Notes: generated from the sequence alone by a model not told the origin. Shown: positions 25,258 to 34,508, counted from the first letter of the stretch. The stretch: 64,000 nucleotides of DNA from Streptomyces bottropensis ATCC 25435 (GCF_000383595.1 NZ_KB911581.1:434001-498000), one strand, 5' to 3'. Numbers and translations: made by a program.

Positions 25258-27873
25258 GTGGACGCCGAGCTGACCAACAGGAGCCGGGACGCGATCAACG
25301 CGGCCAGCAACCGGGCCGTGTCCGAGGGACACGCCGACTTCACCCCCGCCCACCTGCTGCTGGCTCTGCTCCAGGGGCAGGAGAACGAGAACATCACCGA
25401 CCTGCTCGCCGCCGTCGACGCCGACCAGGCGGCCGTGCGCGCGGGCGCGGAGAAGATCCTCGCCGGTCTGCCGAGCGTGACCGGCGCCACCGTGTCGCCG
25501 CCCCAGCCCAACCGTGAGCTGCTCAGCGTGGTCGCCGAGGCCCAGGCCAAGGCGAAGGAGCTGGGCGACGAGTACGTCTCCACCGAGCACCTCCTGATCG
25601 GCATCGCCGACAAGGGCGGCCAGGCCGGGGACGTACTCTCCCGGCAGGGGGCGAACGCCAGGAAGTTGCAGGAGGCGTTCCAGAAGGCAAGGGGAGGACG
25701 CCGGGTGACCACCGCCGATCCGGAGGGCCAGTACAAGGCCCTGGAGAAGTTCGGGACCGATTTCACCGCCGCCGCGCGGGAGGGGAAGCTCGACCCCGTC
25801 ATCGGCCGCGACCAGGAGATCCGGCGCGTGGTGCAGGTGCTCTCCCGCCGGACCAAGAACAACCCCGTCCTCATCGGTGAGCCCGGCGTCGGCAAGACCG
25901 CCGTCGTCGAGGGCCTGGCCCAGCGGATCGTCAAGGGCGACGTGCCCGAGTCGCTGAAGAACAAGCGGCTGGTCTCGCTCGACCTCGGTGCCATGGTCGC
26001 CGGGGCCAAGTACCGGGGTGAGTTCGAGGAGCGGCTGAAGACCGTCCTCGCCGAGATCAAGGACTCCGACGGTCAGATCATCACCTTCATCGACGAGCTG
26101 CACACGGTCGTCGGCGCGGGCGCCGGCGGCGACTCCGCCATGGACGCCGGCAACATGCTGAAGCCCATGCTGGCCCGCGGCGAGCTGCGCATGGTCGGCG
26201 CGACGACCCTCGACGAGTACCGCGAGCGCATCGAGAAGGACCCGGCGCTGGAGCGCCGCTTCCAGCAGGTGCTGGTCGCCGAGCCGACCGTCGAGGACAC
26301 CATCGCGATCCTGCGCGGACTCAAGGGCCGCTACGAGGCCCACCACAAGGTCGTGATCGCCGACGCGGCGCTGGTCGCCGCCGCCACCCTCTCCGACCGG
26401 TACATCACCTCGCGTTTCCTGCCCGACAAGGCCATCGACCTCGTCGACGAGTCGGCCTCCCGGCTCCGGATGGAGATCGACTCCTCGCCCGTCGAGATCG
26501 ACGAGCTGCAGCGGTCCGTGGACCGGCTGCGCATGGAGGAGATGGCCCTCGACAAGGAGACCGACGCCGCCTCCCGCGAGCGTCTGGAGCGGCTGCGCCG
26601 CGACCTCGCCAACAAGGAGGAGGACCTGCGGGGCCTCACCGCCCGCTGGGAGAAGGAGAAGCAGTCCCTCAACGCGGTCGGTGAACTCAAGGAGAAGCTC
26701 GACGAGTTGCGCGGCCAGGCCGAACGCGCCCAGCGCGACGGCGACTTCGACACCGCCTCCAAGCTGCTCTACGGCGAGATCCCCACCCTGGAGCGGGCGT
26801 TGGAGGAGGCCTCCGAGGCCGAGGAGGAGGCAGCCGCCTCCAAGAACACCATGGTCAAGGACGAGGTCGGCGCCGACGACATCGCGGACGTCGTCGCCTC
26901 CTGGACCGGCATCCCGGCCGGCCGTCTGCTGGAGGGCGAGACCCAGAAGCTGCTCCGGATGGAGGACGAGCTGGGCCGCCGCCTCATCGGCCAGACCGAG
27001 GCCGTACGGGCCGTGTCCGACGCCGTACGCCGCTCCCGGGCCGGTATCGCCGACCCGGACCGCCCCACCGGCTCCTTCGTCTTCCTCGGCCCGACCGGTG
27101 TCGGCAAGACGGAGCTGGCCAAGGCCCTCGCCGACTTCCTCTTCGACGACGAGCGGGCCATGATCCGCATCGACATGTCGGAGTACGGCGAGAAGCACAG
27201 CGTGGCCCGGCTCGTCGGCGCGCCCCCCGGGTACATCGGCTACGAGGAGGGCGGCCAGCTGACCGAGGCCGTCCGCAGGCGTCCCTACTCGGTCGTGCTG
27301 CTGGACGAGGTGGAGAAGGCCCACCCCGAGGTCTTCGACATCCTGCTGCAGGTGCTGGACGACGGCCGGCTCACGGACGGACAGGGCCGTACGGTCGACT
27401 TCCGCAACACGATCCTGATCCTCACCTCGAACCTGGGCAGCCAGTACCTGGTCGACCCGGCCACCAGCGCGGCGGACAAGAAGCAGCAGGTCATGGATGT
27501 GGTGCGGGCCTCCTTCAAGCCGGAGTTCCTCAACCGCCTCGACGACCTGGTCGTCTTCTCCGCCCTGGACAAGGCGGAACTGGAGCGCATCGCCGCGCTC
27601 CAGATCGACCGGCTGTCCAAGCGTCTCGCCGAGCGCCGCCTCACCCTGGAGGTCACCCCCGAGGCCCTGACCTGGCTCGCGGACGAGGGCAACGACCCGG
27701 CGTACGGTGCCCGCCCGCTGCGCCGCCTCGTCCAGACCGCCATCGGCGACCGGCTGGCCAAGGAGATCCTCTCCGGCGAGGTGAAGGACGGCGACACCGT
27801 CCGGGTGGACACCTTCGGGGAGGGTGAGGGGCTGATCGTGGGCCCGGTCCCGTCGATGGAGAAGAAGCCGTGA
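25258..27873 (+). CDS. clpB: ClpB disaggregase
   Basis: The 871-residue Hsp100 ATPase is of normal ClpB length. It has a Clp N-domain (about 1-145), a first AAA+ domain with Walker A GEPGVGKT (207-214) and [18 protein letters not shown], and the coiled-coil middle domain inserted in it (about 410-525). The second AAA+ domain has GPTGVGKT (611-618), [16 protein letters not shown], and a C-terminal D2-small domain. ClpB works with DnaK to dissolve protein aggregates after heat stress. It has no IGF/IGL ClpP loop that I can see, as expected. The GTG start has AGGAGGG 10 nt upstream. Heat control through the HAIR operator is very likely. Confidence 0.97.
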   Translation: MDAELTNRSRDAINAASNRAVSEGHADFTPAHLLLALLQGQENENITDLLAAVDADQAAVRAGAEKILAGLPSVTGATVSPPQPNRELLSVVAEAQAKAKELGDEYVSTEHLLIGIADKGGQAGDVLSRQGANARKLQEAFQKARGGRRVTTADPEGQYKALEKFGTDFTAAAREGKLDPVIGRDQEIRRVVQVLSRRTKNNPVLIGEPGVGKTAVVEGLAQRIVKGDVPESLKNKRLVSLDLGAMVAGAKYRGEFEERLKTVLAEIKDSDGQIITFIDELHTVVGAGAGGDSAMDAGNMLKPMLARGELRMVGATTLDEYRERIEKDPALERRFQQVLVAEPTVEDTIAILRGLKGRYEAHHKVVIADAALVAAATLSDRYITSRFLPDKAIDLVDESASRLRMEIDSSPVEIDELQRSVDRLRMEEMALDKETDAASRERLERLRRDLANKEEDLRGLTARWEKEKQSLNAVGELKEKLDELRGQAERAQRDGDFDTASKLLYGEIPTLERALEEASEAEEEAAASKNTMVKDEVGADDIADVVASWTGIPAGRLLEGETQKLLRMEDELGRRLIGQTEAVRAVSDAVRRSRAGIADPDRPTGSFVFLGPTGVGKTELAKALADFLFDDERAMIRIDMSEYGEKHSVARLVGAPPGYIGYEEGGQLTEAVRRRPYSVVLLDEVEKAHPEVFDILLQVLDDGRLTDGQGRTVDFRNTILILTSNLGSQYLVDPATSAADKKQQVMDVVRASFKPEFLNRLDDLVVFSALDKAELERIAALQIDRLSKRLAERRLTLEVTPEALTWLADEGNDPAYGARPLRRLVQTAIGDRLAKEILSGEVKDGDTVRVDTFGEGEGLIVGPVPSMEKKP

Positions 27874-28032
27874 CGGGGGCCGATCGGGGGTACCCGAAAG
27901 GTTCCCCGCCACGCTCGTAGCTGAATCCCCCGGCGGATCCGGCCAAGGGCGACGAACCGCGCGGGGCTGGGGTTGCCACCCCCCGCCCCGCATGGGAGAG
28001 GATGGCGGAATCCGTACGAAGGGAAAATCACG

Positions 28033-28584
28033 GTGAGCATCGACCCGTCCTCGATTCCGAACTTCGGGGGCCAGCCCGAGCCGCAGCCCCAAGGGCCGGC
28101 GGGCCCCGTCGTTCCGGATCAGGACCTTGTGAAGCAGCTCCTGGACCAGATGGAGCTGAAGTACGTCGTCGACGACGAGGGTGACCTCGCGGCGCCGTGG
28201 GAGGAATTCCGCACGTACTTCATGTTCCGTGGCGAGGGTGACCAGCAGGTCTTCTCGGTGCGCACGTTCTACGACCGCCCGCACCAGATCGACGAGAAGC
28301 CGTCTCTGCTGGAGACCATCGACGACTGGAACCGCCGCACCCTGTGGCCCAAGGTCTACAGCCACACGCACGACGACGGCACGGTCCGCCTCATCGGCGA
28401 GGCCCAGCTGCTGATCGGCACCGGCGTCAGCCTGGAGCACTTCGTCTCGTCGACGGTCAGCTGGGTGCGGGCCGCCATCGAGTTCGACAAGTGGCTCGTC
28501 GAGCAGCTCGGCCTGGCCGAGGACGTCGACGAGGCCGAGGAGAAGCCCAAGGACGGCGACGGCGACGACGACACCGCGGAGTAG
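28033..28584 (+). CDS. YbjN-domain protein
   Basis: The GTG at 28033, with AAGGGAA upstream, gives a 183-residue acidic protein. It has a Pro/Gln-rich N-terminus and a YbjN core (LLDQMELKYVVDDEGDLAAP, TFYDRPHQIDEKPSLLETID, DWNRRTLWPKVY, LEHFVSSTVSWVRAAIEF). The tail is very acidic (Asp/Glu). YbjN domains resemble class I type III secretion chaperones and are involved in stress and motility phenotypes in enterobacteria; their role in actinomycetes is unknown. It follows clpB by 160 nt and is followed by a terminator. Confidence 0.85.
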   Translation: MSIDPSSIPNFGGQPEPQPQGPAGPVVPDQDLVKQLLDQMELKYVVDDEGDLAAPWEEFRTYFMFRGEGDQQVFSVRTFYDRPHQIDEKPSLLETIDDWNRRTLWPKVYSHTHDDGTVRLIGEAQLLIGTGVSLEHFVSSTVSWVRAAIEFDKWLVEQLGLAEDVDEAEEKPKDGDGDDDTAE

Positions 28585-28613
28585 TCGCCGTCGAACGCCC
28601 GCAGACCTCCGAG

Positions 28614-28660
28614 AGCCCGGCCAGGGCGCCCGCCGCACGGCGGTGTGCCGGGGCCGGGCT
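28614..28660 (+). terminator. terminator after the YbjN gene
   Basis: AGCCCGGCC (28614-28622) pairs with GGCCGGGCT (28652-28660), and TTCT follows. It lies between the YbjN gene and the convergent ATPase remnant. Confidence 0.65.
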
Positions 28661-28669
28661 TTCTGGTGT

Positions 28670-29417
28670 TCACGGGCGCTGGGCCGGGTTCCCGCCGCCC
28701 GGACCGACCGACCGTGCGGGCAGCTCCGCCTCGGCCGTCTTCACGGCCGAGCTGAGCGTCTTCTCGGCGACCTGGAGCCGTTCGTCCGCAGTCGTCAGCT
28801 CGCCGAGCCCGAGGACGGTGGCGACCGAGTCGTACAGCTCGCTGGGCTTGCCGCTGATGATCTTGTCGAAATCGGAGTACGACAGGAAGGGCCGGTAGTT
28901 GTTCAGCGCCCGCTCCCAGCCGGCGCCCTCGAAGGGCCGCCGGCCGAGCCCCGGCCGCTTGAACTCGACCGCCGGGGCCGTGACGTCGTCGCCCGGCCAG
29001 GTGCACGTCAGCGTGGACGACCGGGCGTCACCCGCGATGGCGAGGCGGACCTCGACCTTCGGCTCGGCCCCGTCCTGCAGGTGGACTTCCCCGAACCGTT
29101 GCGCCCCACCACCAGGGTGACACCGGGCTTCGCGTTCAGCGGCAGACGTGCCTTGTGGCCGATGCCGCGAAAGCCGGTGACGGTGACGGAGTCGAGGAAC
29201 ACCCGGTGGTCCGGGTGCGGGCCACCGGGCGCGTCCGATCCGGTGCCCGACGCCCCGTGCCCGCCGAGCGCCTCACGGAGCATCTCCTGGTCGCCTCGGC
29301 GAGGGTGGACGTTTCGAGGAGGTCGGTCAGCCGGGAGAGCGTCGAGGATCCGCCGCCGTTGTCGGGAGCCTGCCCGTCGAGCTCCGGGGGCTGGTGGTGA
29401 TCGTGGTGTTCCGTCAT
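28670..29417 (-). pseudogene. frameshifted and truncated remnant of an AAA (RecF/SMC-type) ATPase gene
   Basis: Three successive pieces in different frames read as one protein. From the ATG at 29415-29417 comes TEHHDHHQPPELDG onward with LSRLTDLLETSTL. In another frame come SVTVTGFRGIGHKARLPLN and Walker A GRNGSGKST. In a third frame come EVRLAIAGDARSSTLTCTWP, YRPFLSYSDFDKIISGKPSE and LYDSVATVLGLGELTTADER, ending at a stop at 28670-28672. This is the N-terminal third of a RecF/Rad50-like ATPase. At least two frameshifts plus loss of the whole C-terminal half make it a decayed gene. The flanks show no insertion sequence. Confidence 0.75.
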
Positions 29418-29598
29418 GGCGTTCTCCGCCCCTCCGCGGTCCGTTCCGATGAGAGCCGGCCGGGCGGGCGCGGTGAGCGGCAGGCGTGAGTGCTTCCCGC
29501 CGTGCGCGAGCCGGGTGCGACAGAACAGACGGTAGGGAAGGAGAGGAGAGGGGAGCCATGATTTCGGCGATAACACGGGTTATCGCAAGTCCCGCTGC

Positions 29599-30123
29599 TT
29601 AGAGGCGAGTTGATGCCTCAAGAGAGACCTCCGCCCACACCGTCTTGCCCACGGGGTGACGAGGATCCGACCCCCAGCGCTTGGCCAGGACGTCCACCAG
29701 CAGTAGTCCTCGACCGGACTCACCGTCGGGGTACGACAAGGGCGGGGCGGCGGGCGGTCGCTTCGCGGAGGCGGCGTCGGCGACCTCGATACGCACCAGC
29801 CCCGCGGTCAGGTCGAGGGCGAGTCGGAGACCGAAGTCCCGTCCGGGAACCCGGCCGTGCCGTACGGCGTTCGCGGCGAGTTCGCCGACGATGAGTGCGA
29901 CGGTGCACGACACGTCGGACGCCGCCGGGTAGCCCCACTCGTCCATACGCCGGACGGCGAGACGTCGGGCGAGCTGTGCCCCTCGCGGGGAGGAGACGAA
30001 CCGCTCGACGGTGGCGGGAAGTTCGCCTGACTTCGCCTTGGCGGCGAGCGCGACTGTCTCCGGCGCGAGGGTCGCGGTGCTCCGTCGTGGCTCGTCTCCC
30101 GGCGTGGTCGTTGCTGTCAGCAC
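29599..30123 (-). CDS. HATPase (RsbW-like anti-sigma/serine kinase fold) protein of a WhiJ-type cassette
   Basis: The 174-residue protein is a GHKL ATPase of the RsbW/SpoIIAB type. It has an N box in VGELAANAVRHGRV, a G1-like DxAxxxxP segment (VRIEVADAASAKRPPAAPPL) and the G2 loop ESGRGLLLVDVLAKRWG. Such proteins either inhibit sigma factors or, in streptomycetes, accompany WhiJ-type XRE regulators and DUF397 proteins in many paralogous clusters linked to differentiation. The GTG start at 30121-30123 is divergent from the XRE gene, with a perfect palindrome between them. Its partner is presumed to be the adjacent pair. Confidence 0.85.
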   Translation of the reverse strand: MLTATTTPGDEPRRSTATLAPETVALAAKAKSGELPATVERFVSSPRGAQLARRLAVRRMDEWGYPAASDVSCTVALIVGELAANAVRHGRVPGRDFGLRLALDLTAGLVRIEVADAASAKRPPAAPPLSYPDGESGRGLLLVDVLAKRWGSDPRHPVGKTVWAEVSLEASTRL

Positions 30124-30167
30124 GGCTGGTCCGTCCTTGTCTGTCGAGCTGAGACATTTCGTGGCGT

Positions 30168-30183
30168 ACGTGAATCGTCACGT
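30168..30183. promoter_or_regulatory. 16-bp palindromic operator candidate between the ATPase and XRE genes
   Basis: ACGTGA-ATCG-TCACGT has perfect 6-bp arms and lies in the 146-bp divergent gap 30124-30269. An XRE regulator encoded next door would be expected to bind such a site. A -10 candidate (TACGCT, about 30213) for the XRE gene lies downstream. Confidence 0.55.
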
Positions 30184-30269
30184 TCCGTGTCCAAGGGTCG
30201 TCCGATCGCCCTACGCTCGAAAGGTGACGCAGCCTTACTTTTCAGTCCGTAAGGAACGGAAGTGACGCT

Positions 30270-31217
30270 TTGGCCAACGGAATTGATCCCAGCGCGTCGA
30301 TGGCGGCGCTGTTCGGCGCGCGGGTGCGCAGACTTCGTACGGCGGCCGGACTGACGCAGGCCGAGCTCGGTGACCGGACGCACGTGGTGAGCACGCGGAT
30401 CACCCAGATCGAGCGGGCGTCCGGAGCGAAGCCGACGCTGGAGCTGGCGCGTGCGCTGGACGCGGTCCTCGGTGCGGATGACCTGCTGGTCGAGTTGTGG
30501 CCGTACGTGTACCGGGAGGCGTTTCCGGACTGGTCGCGGAAGTTCATGGAGTACTCGGAGCGGGCGGTGGCTGTCCGCGAATACGCGGCTCATGTGGTGC
30601 CTGGCTTGTTGCAGACGGAGGACTACGCCCGGGCGGTGCTGAGTGTCGGTCGAACCCTCGGCAGCAAGGAGCAGTTGGAAGAGCGGGTCGCCCTTCGCAT
30701 GGGACGACAGGAGCGCCTCGGTACGCCCGACCGTCCCGAACTGTGGGTGGTCCTCGACGAGGCGGTGCTCAGGCGCCCGGTCGGTGGCCGGGAGGTGATG
30801 GGTGAGCAGTTGGCGCGGCTGCTCGGGACCGCGGCGAAACCTCACATCACCGTGCAGGTACTGCCGTTCGACCAAGGTGAGCACGATGCCTTGGGCGGAT
30901 CGCTCACGGTGCTCACCATGCCGGACGGCTCGGAGATCGCCTACACGGAGGGCGCGCACTACGGCCAACTCATCGAGGATCCGGACGAGGCCAGGAGTTT
31001 CGCGCTGACCTACGATCGGCTGCGGGCGGCAGCTCTGCCCCCGCTCATGTCGCTCGGCATGATCCGATCCGTGATGGAGGACAACCACCGTGGAGCGAAG
31101 GTCCCGTCCCGATCTGAACGGCGCCGTCTGGCGCAAGAGCAGCTACAGCAATCAGGAGGGCGGCAACTGCGTGGAGGTGGCCGACGGATTCCGGGGGGCC
31201 GTCGTCCCGGTCCGTGA
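30270..31217 (+). CDS. WhiJ-like XRE/DUF5753 regulator with an abnormal C-terminus
   Basis: The TTG start gives an N-terminal XRE helix-turn-helix (RVRRLRTAAGLTQAELGDRT and the recognition helix VVSTRITQIERAS) followed by the DUF5753 ligand-binding-like domain (YAAHVVPGLLQTEDYARAVL, PELWVVLDEAVLRRP, VQVLPFDQGEHDALGGSL). WhiJ-type proteins repress sporulation genes and work with a DUF397 partner. Family members normally end shortly after the YDRLRAAAL segment (here near residue 258). This one runs about 50 residues further in an Arg/Gln/Gly-rich stretch and overlaps the next gene by 128 bp, suggesting loss of the original stop. Confidence 0.85.
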   Translation: MANGIDPSASMAALFGARVRRLRTAAGLTQAELGDRTHVVSTRITQIERASGAKPTLELARALDAVLGADDLLVELWPYVYREAFPDWSRKFMEYSERAVAVREYAAHVVPGLLQTEDYARAVLSVGRTLGSKEQLEERVALRMGRQERLGTPDRPELWVVLDEAVLRRPVGGREVMGEQLARLLGTAAKPHITVQVLPFDQGEHDALGGSLTVLTMPDGSEIAYTEGAHYGQLIEDPDEARSFALTYDRLRAAALPPLMSLGMIRSVMEDNHRGAKVPSRSERRRLAQEQLQQSGGRQLRGGGRRIPGGRRPGP

Positions 31218-31311
31218 CAGCAAGGTCCCGTACGGTGCGGCGCTGTGCTTCGAAGCCGCGCCCTGGGCGGCCTTCATAGGCGAGTTGAAGGCAGAGCGGC
31301 ACCGTCCCTGA
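31090..31311 (+). CDS. DUF397 protein
   Basis: The 73-residue protein has the whole DUF397 signature: AVWRKSSYSNQEGGNCVEVA, then VPVRDSKVP and APWAAFIGELK. DUF397 proteins are small partners of WhiJ-type XRE regulators and modulate their activity. Its GTG start at 31090 lies inside the 3' part of the XRE gene, in another frame. The real ancestral junction was probably a short overlap; the long overlap comes from extension of the upstream gene. Confidence 0.9.
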   Translation: MERRSRPDLNGAVWRKSSYSNQEGGNCVEVADGFRGAVVPVRDSKVPYGAALCFEAAPWAAFIGELKAERHRP

Positions 31312-31591
31312 GGCGGCCGGGCCCCGGCCGCTGTCCGCGTTCCGGGCTCACCGGGCCCTTGTCCGCGAGGGTCCGGCGGGCCACTGACCTCCCAAAGAAC
31401 CGGGGGAAAGAACTACCCGCCCACCCACCCTCCCCGGCCGGGAGGCCCGCGTCACCCGTCCGAGTGACCGGCTTGCAGGCGTGGGATGAAGGCGGTTACG
31501 TTCGCCGCGACAACCGCAAACAGATACGGCCCCCGGCCGGGACTGCAATCCCGATCGAGGGCCTGACCGATCTGGAAGAGACGACTTCCCG

Positions 31592-32530
31592 ATGGCTGAT
31601 CCGCAGTCTAACGCGCCCCTGTGCGCCGACGCCGGAGCTCCGACCTCCGGTGTGATCCACGTACGCACCCGCCTCACGGCCGACTTCACCGTGATCTCCA
31701 ACGCCCTCGCCCAGCGGCGCGGCAGCGCGGTCACGGTCGGTGTGGCGGCGTACATCTCCTCCCTGCCCACCGGTACGAGCGTGAGCATCACCGCCCTGTG
31801 CGAGCACTTCGACGAGGGCGAGATCCTCATCTCGCGAGCGCTCCGGGAACTCGAAGCGGCCGGATACCTGGAACGCCGCCGCGAGCGCACACCCACCGGG
31901 CAGGTCCGCACCCGGACGTACTTCTACGACGTACCCGGCGGCGAGCCCGACCCGGATCCCGACGGGTCTCCCAGGCCGCCCAAGCCTCGTCGCCCCCGGA
32001 AGCAACCCGCCGCCGCCACGCCCGCGCCCGCGTCCGGGGCCGTGCGGGACACGGTGGAGGCACCCGTACAGGCGGGAGAGAAGACGGCGGAGGCAGCGGA
32101 GCCGGAAGCGCAGGCTGAGACCGAGGCGGAGGCACCGGTCCCGCTCGCCGACGCCGACCCCCGAGCCATCGCCGTACTCGCCGGCCTCCGCCGGGTCGAC
32201 CCCCGTCTCGTCCTGTCCGAGCGGGAAGCCGCCCGCCTCGCCCCGGCCGTCACCCGGTGGCTCGGGCAAGGCCTGCTGCCCACCCAGATCACCGACCACC
32301 TCACCGCACGACTCCCGGCAAACCTCCTCGTCCGCCCGGCCGGCATCCTCGCCTACCGGCTCAAGGAGACTCCACTGATCGCACCGGAGCCCGGAAGCCC
32401 CGAGACCCCAGAGCGCCCGGCGGTCCTGAGAATGCGGAACTGCGACGGCTGCGACCGGGGCTTCCGCTCCGCGGGACACAGCCACTGCCGGGACTGCCGC
32501 TCCCGGGACCAACTCCCCGCGACCGGCTGA
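31592..32530 (+). CDS. winged-helix protein with a C-terminal zinc-ribbon-like Cys motif
   Basis: Residues about 22-110 form a MarR/replication-type winged helix (LAQRRGSAVTVGVAAYISSL, ITALCEHFDEGEILISRALR, ELEAAGYLERRRERT). An Ala/Pro/Glu-rich linker of about 80 residues follows, then a second helical domain (LSEREAARLAPAVTRWLGQG) and a C-terminal CDGC-x9-HSHCRDC cluster able to bind one zinc. This architecture is common in streptomycete HTH proteins of unknown target. The ATG lies close after CTGGAAGAGACG. It is monocistronic. DNA-binding is likely, but its regulon is unknown. Confidence 0.75.
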   Translation: MADPQSNAPLCADAGAPTSGVIHVRTRLTADFTVISNALAQRRGSAVTVGVAAYISSLPTGTSVSITALCEHFDEGEILISRALRELEAAGYLERRRERTPTGQVRTRTYFYDVPGGEPDPDPDGSPRPPKPRRPRKQPAAATPAPASGAVRDTVEAPVQAGEKTAEAAEPEAQAETEAEAPVPLADADPRAIAVLAGLRRVDPRLVLSEREAARLAPAVTRWLGQGLLPTQITDHLTARLPANLLVRPAGILAYRLKETPLIAPEPGSPETPERPAVLRMRNCDGCDRGFRSAGHSHCRDCRSRDQLPATG

Positions 32531-32963
32531 GCCGGTGGCCGGGTGTGCGGTCCACCCGCAGGTGGGAGGCTTGATGTGGCGCGATGCGAAATCTGACGCC
32601 AAGAGCCAGTTCGGCATGGCTGAGCGGCGGGTCGAACTGCTCGCCGCGGCGGGCCTCTGCCGACACCTCCCCTGCCAGGGCGGCCAGTTCGGTGCCCCGT
32701 AGCGTCAAATTTCCGCGACAGTGACCGGCAACGTGAGACGGGGGCAGCCGCCCCCGTTGCTGGTTGAGAGCGGAGCCCGCGGCCTCCGTCATCAGCCTGC
32801 CTCCAGAGGAACGTGGCGACAGCCGAGACAGGGCCACGTAGGTGAGGTACTGCTTCGCCGAGCGCACCGCCGTCACCAGCTCGGGCGCGGCCGTCACCCA
32901 GGCGACACCTCGTCGGCCTACCTATGCGGCCGTATCCTGACCACACACGGGAAGGAGCCGTCC
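32531..32963. other. scarred non-coding stretch with an aminotransferase fragment
   Basis: There is no intact gene. It holds a short hairpin CGGGGGC-AGCC-GCCCCCG (32739-32756) and, at 32832-32906, a 75-bp fragment that on the minus strand encodes VTAAPELVTAVRSAKQYLTY, part of a PLP aminotransferase. The stretch looks like a recombination scar. A weak minus-strand frame at 32580-32830 (TLRGTELAALAGEVSAEAR) may be a decayed gene end. Confidence 0.55.
32832..32906. repeat. 75-bp perfect direct repeat, copy 1 (aminotransferase fragment)
   Basis: This segment is identical over 75 bp to 34370-34444, in the same orientation. The copies are 1538 bp apart and bracket the Uma2 gene and the truncated aminotransferase. 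The homologous part of the intact aminotransferase gene (about 35454-35530) is clearly diverged. Confidence 0.9.
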
Positions 32964-33518
32964 ATGAGCGTCGACGCGATCGTGCACACCGAGTTCCCCA
33001 AGGGGTACACGGTCCTGTTCGGGGCCGACGGAAAGGTGATCATGACCCCGCAGAGCGAAGAGCACTCCAGCACCATCAGGTCGATGCAGATCGACTCCGC
33101 TCTTGCTCTCGGCCGTCACGCGAAGGTCACCTCCGACGTCTATATCGACTTCCCCGCCGACGAGAACTCCGCCCCCGACCTCGCGATCCTGCGCGAGGAC
33201 GCACGCAAGGAAGGCAAGCGCTACAGCTTCGAGGACGTCCTGCTGATCTCCGAGGTCGTTTCGACGTCTTCCGCTCGCAAGGACTACGACGACTGCACCG
33301 CGAAGTACGGCCGCTACGGAATCCCGATCTACCTGGTCGTGGACCCCTACGCCCAGGAAGTCGTCCTTCACACCCAGCCGACCGCCACCGGTTACATCGC
33401 CGCACACACCCACCAGTACGGCACGGGCAAGCTCCCCATCCCCCTGGCAGACGGCCGCACCTTCACCCTCGACCTCGACGAGCTCCCGCGCCCGGAACCC
33501 GAGGCGGACGCCCGCTGA
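32964..33518 (+). CDS. Uma2-family (DUF820) putative endonuclease
   Basis: The ATG at 32964 has GAAGGAG 7 nt upstream. The 184-residue protein shows the PD-(D/E)xK core of the Uma2 family: SAPDLAILRED (Asp72), LLISEVVSTSS (Glu97), then the D-x5-K of YDDCTAKYGRYGIPIYLVVD (Lys114). Uma2 proteins are abundant in Streptomyces and cyanobacteria, often next to mobile DNA, but their targets are unknown. It sits between two copies of a 75-bp direct repeat, which fits recent acquisition. It appears intact and monocistronic. Confidence 0.9.
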   Translation: MSVDAIVHTEFPKGYTVLFGADGKVIMTPQSEEHSSTIRSMQIDSALALGRHAKVTSDVYIDFPADENSAPDLAILREDARKEGKRYSFEDVLLISEVVSTSSARKDYDDCTAKYGRYGIPIYLVVDPYAQEVVLHTQPTATGYIAAHTHQYGTGKLPIPLADGRTFTLDLDELPRPEPEADAR

Positions 33519-34003
33519 CGAAGGACTCCCGTGTAGGTCCGAAGTTTGGTGCAGGCCGAACGCCGGTCACCCCGGAGCGGTTCCCATACGCGCGACGGGA
33601 GCCCCGAGGATGCTCACCGACCGGAGACGCGCGCAGAGCAGTACGCGTCCGCTGCTTGGCCCCACCGTGCTGGAGCCCCTGCCCTGGAACGCCCGGGGTG
33701 GGGGCTCCATTTCTGGTACGTACGGGCCGCGGAGAGCCGTGTGGAATTGGCGTGGAGTCTCCTTCGGGCTGCGCCGCACCCCGTGCGCGGCCCGGCAGCC
33801 AGCGTGTGATCGGTGCTCCTGCCTTGCACGCGGAGGCCCCGAGGGCGGCAATCCGTGCGCGGCGCACTGTGCCGGGACTGTTTTTCCGGGGCCTCCGGGC
33901 GTTCAAGGACTCCCCGGAGCGCCTGGGCGCCGCCTTGAGCTATCTGGCTACGGACAACCGTTCGCAGTCCACAGAAGAGCAAACAGTGTGACGCGTTCGA
34001 AGC
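33519..34003. other. non-coding stretch with two long hairpins after the Uma2 gene
   Basis: No credible gene was found. TGGAGCCCC (33671-33679) pairs with GGGGCTCCA (33701-33709), and TTTCT follows, a likely terminator. CGGAGGCCCCG (33831-33841) pairs exactly with CGGGGCCTCCG (33887-33897) across a 45-nt loop that contains TTTTT. The second structure could be a structured RNA or a decayed mobile-element end. Confidence 0.5.
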
Positions 34004-34444
34004 TCAGCCCTTGCGCAGCTTGAGCAGTCGATCTGTTGCTGCCTGCAACACATCTGTCCGCTTGCAGAAGGCGAATCGTACGAAGGGCGCGCCTTGCTCG
34101 CGGTGGTCATAGAAGACCGCGTTGGGGATCGCCACCACTCCGCAGCGTTCGGGCAGGGCGCGGCAGAACGCGAAGCCGTCGCTCTCGCCGAGGGGGCGGA
34201 TGTCGGTGGTGATGAAGTAGGTGCCGGCGGTTCGGAACACCTTGAATCCGGCGTCCGAGAGCCCCGACGCCAGCAGGTCCCGCTTGGCCAGCATGTCCGC
34301 CCGGAACGCCTCGAAGTAGCTCTCCGGAAGCGCGAGGGCCTCGGCGACGGCGTACTGGAACGGCCCCGAGGCCACGTAGGTGAGGTACTGCTTCGCCGAG
34401 CGCACCGCCGTCACCAGCTCGGGCGCGGCCGTCACCCAGGCGAC
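34004..34444 (-). pseudogene. truncated second copy of the PLP aminotransferase gene (C-terminal third)
   Basis: The frame is open to a TGA at 34004-34006 and encodes the last 146 or so residues of a class I aminotransferase (SAKQYLTYVASGPFQYAVAE, GTYFITTDIRPLGES, VAIPNAVFYDHREQGAPFVR). By eye about four in five residues match the intact gene at 35087-36322. The N-terminal two thirds, including the PLP-binding Lys, is missing. Its upstream edge at 34444 is exactly the end of the 75-bp repeat, so the copy was cut by the same event that made that repeat. It is separated from the intact copy by the toxin-antitoxin pair. Confidence 0.85.
34370..34444. repeat. 75-bp perfect direct repeat, copy 2
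   Basis: This is identical to 32832-32906 and forms the 5' edge (on the minus strand) of the truncated aminotransferase copy. Confidence 0.9.
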
Positions 34445-34508
34445 TCCGCGTTCACGCACTCATTCTCATGCGGGTCCGAGGGCTACACCCCCGAGCGACA
34501 GTGAGCCG

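Noticed and set aside
25102..28638. An uninterrupted minus-strand frame of more than 1100 codons opposite clpB and the YbjN gene.
   Set aside because: Long antisense frames are expected opposite genes with strong third-position GC bias. The translation is low-complexity Leu/Gly/Val/Arg with no domain, and the plus strand is clearly clpB.
33519..34003. Several overlapping frames of 90-140 codons in the gap after the Uma2 gene.
   Set aside because: None has a ribosome site, a recognisable domain or the codon bias of the neighbouring genes.
34004..34459. The truncated aminotransferase as a real small gene starting at 34459.
   Set aside because: The putative start lies outside the homologous part. 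The product lacks the PLP lysine and the whole N-terminal domain, so it cannot be an enzyme.
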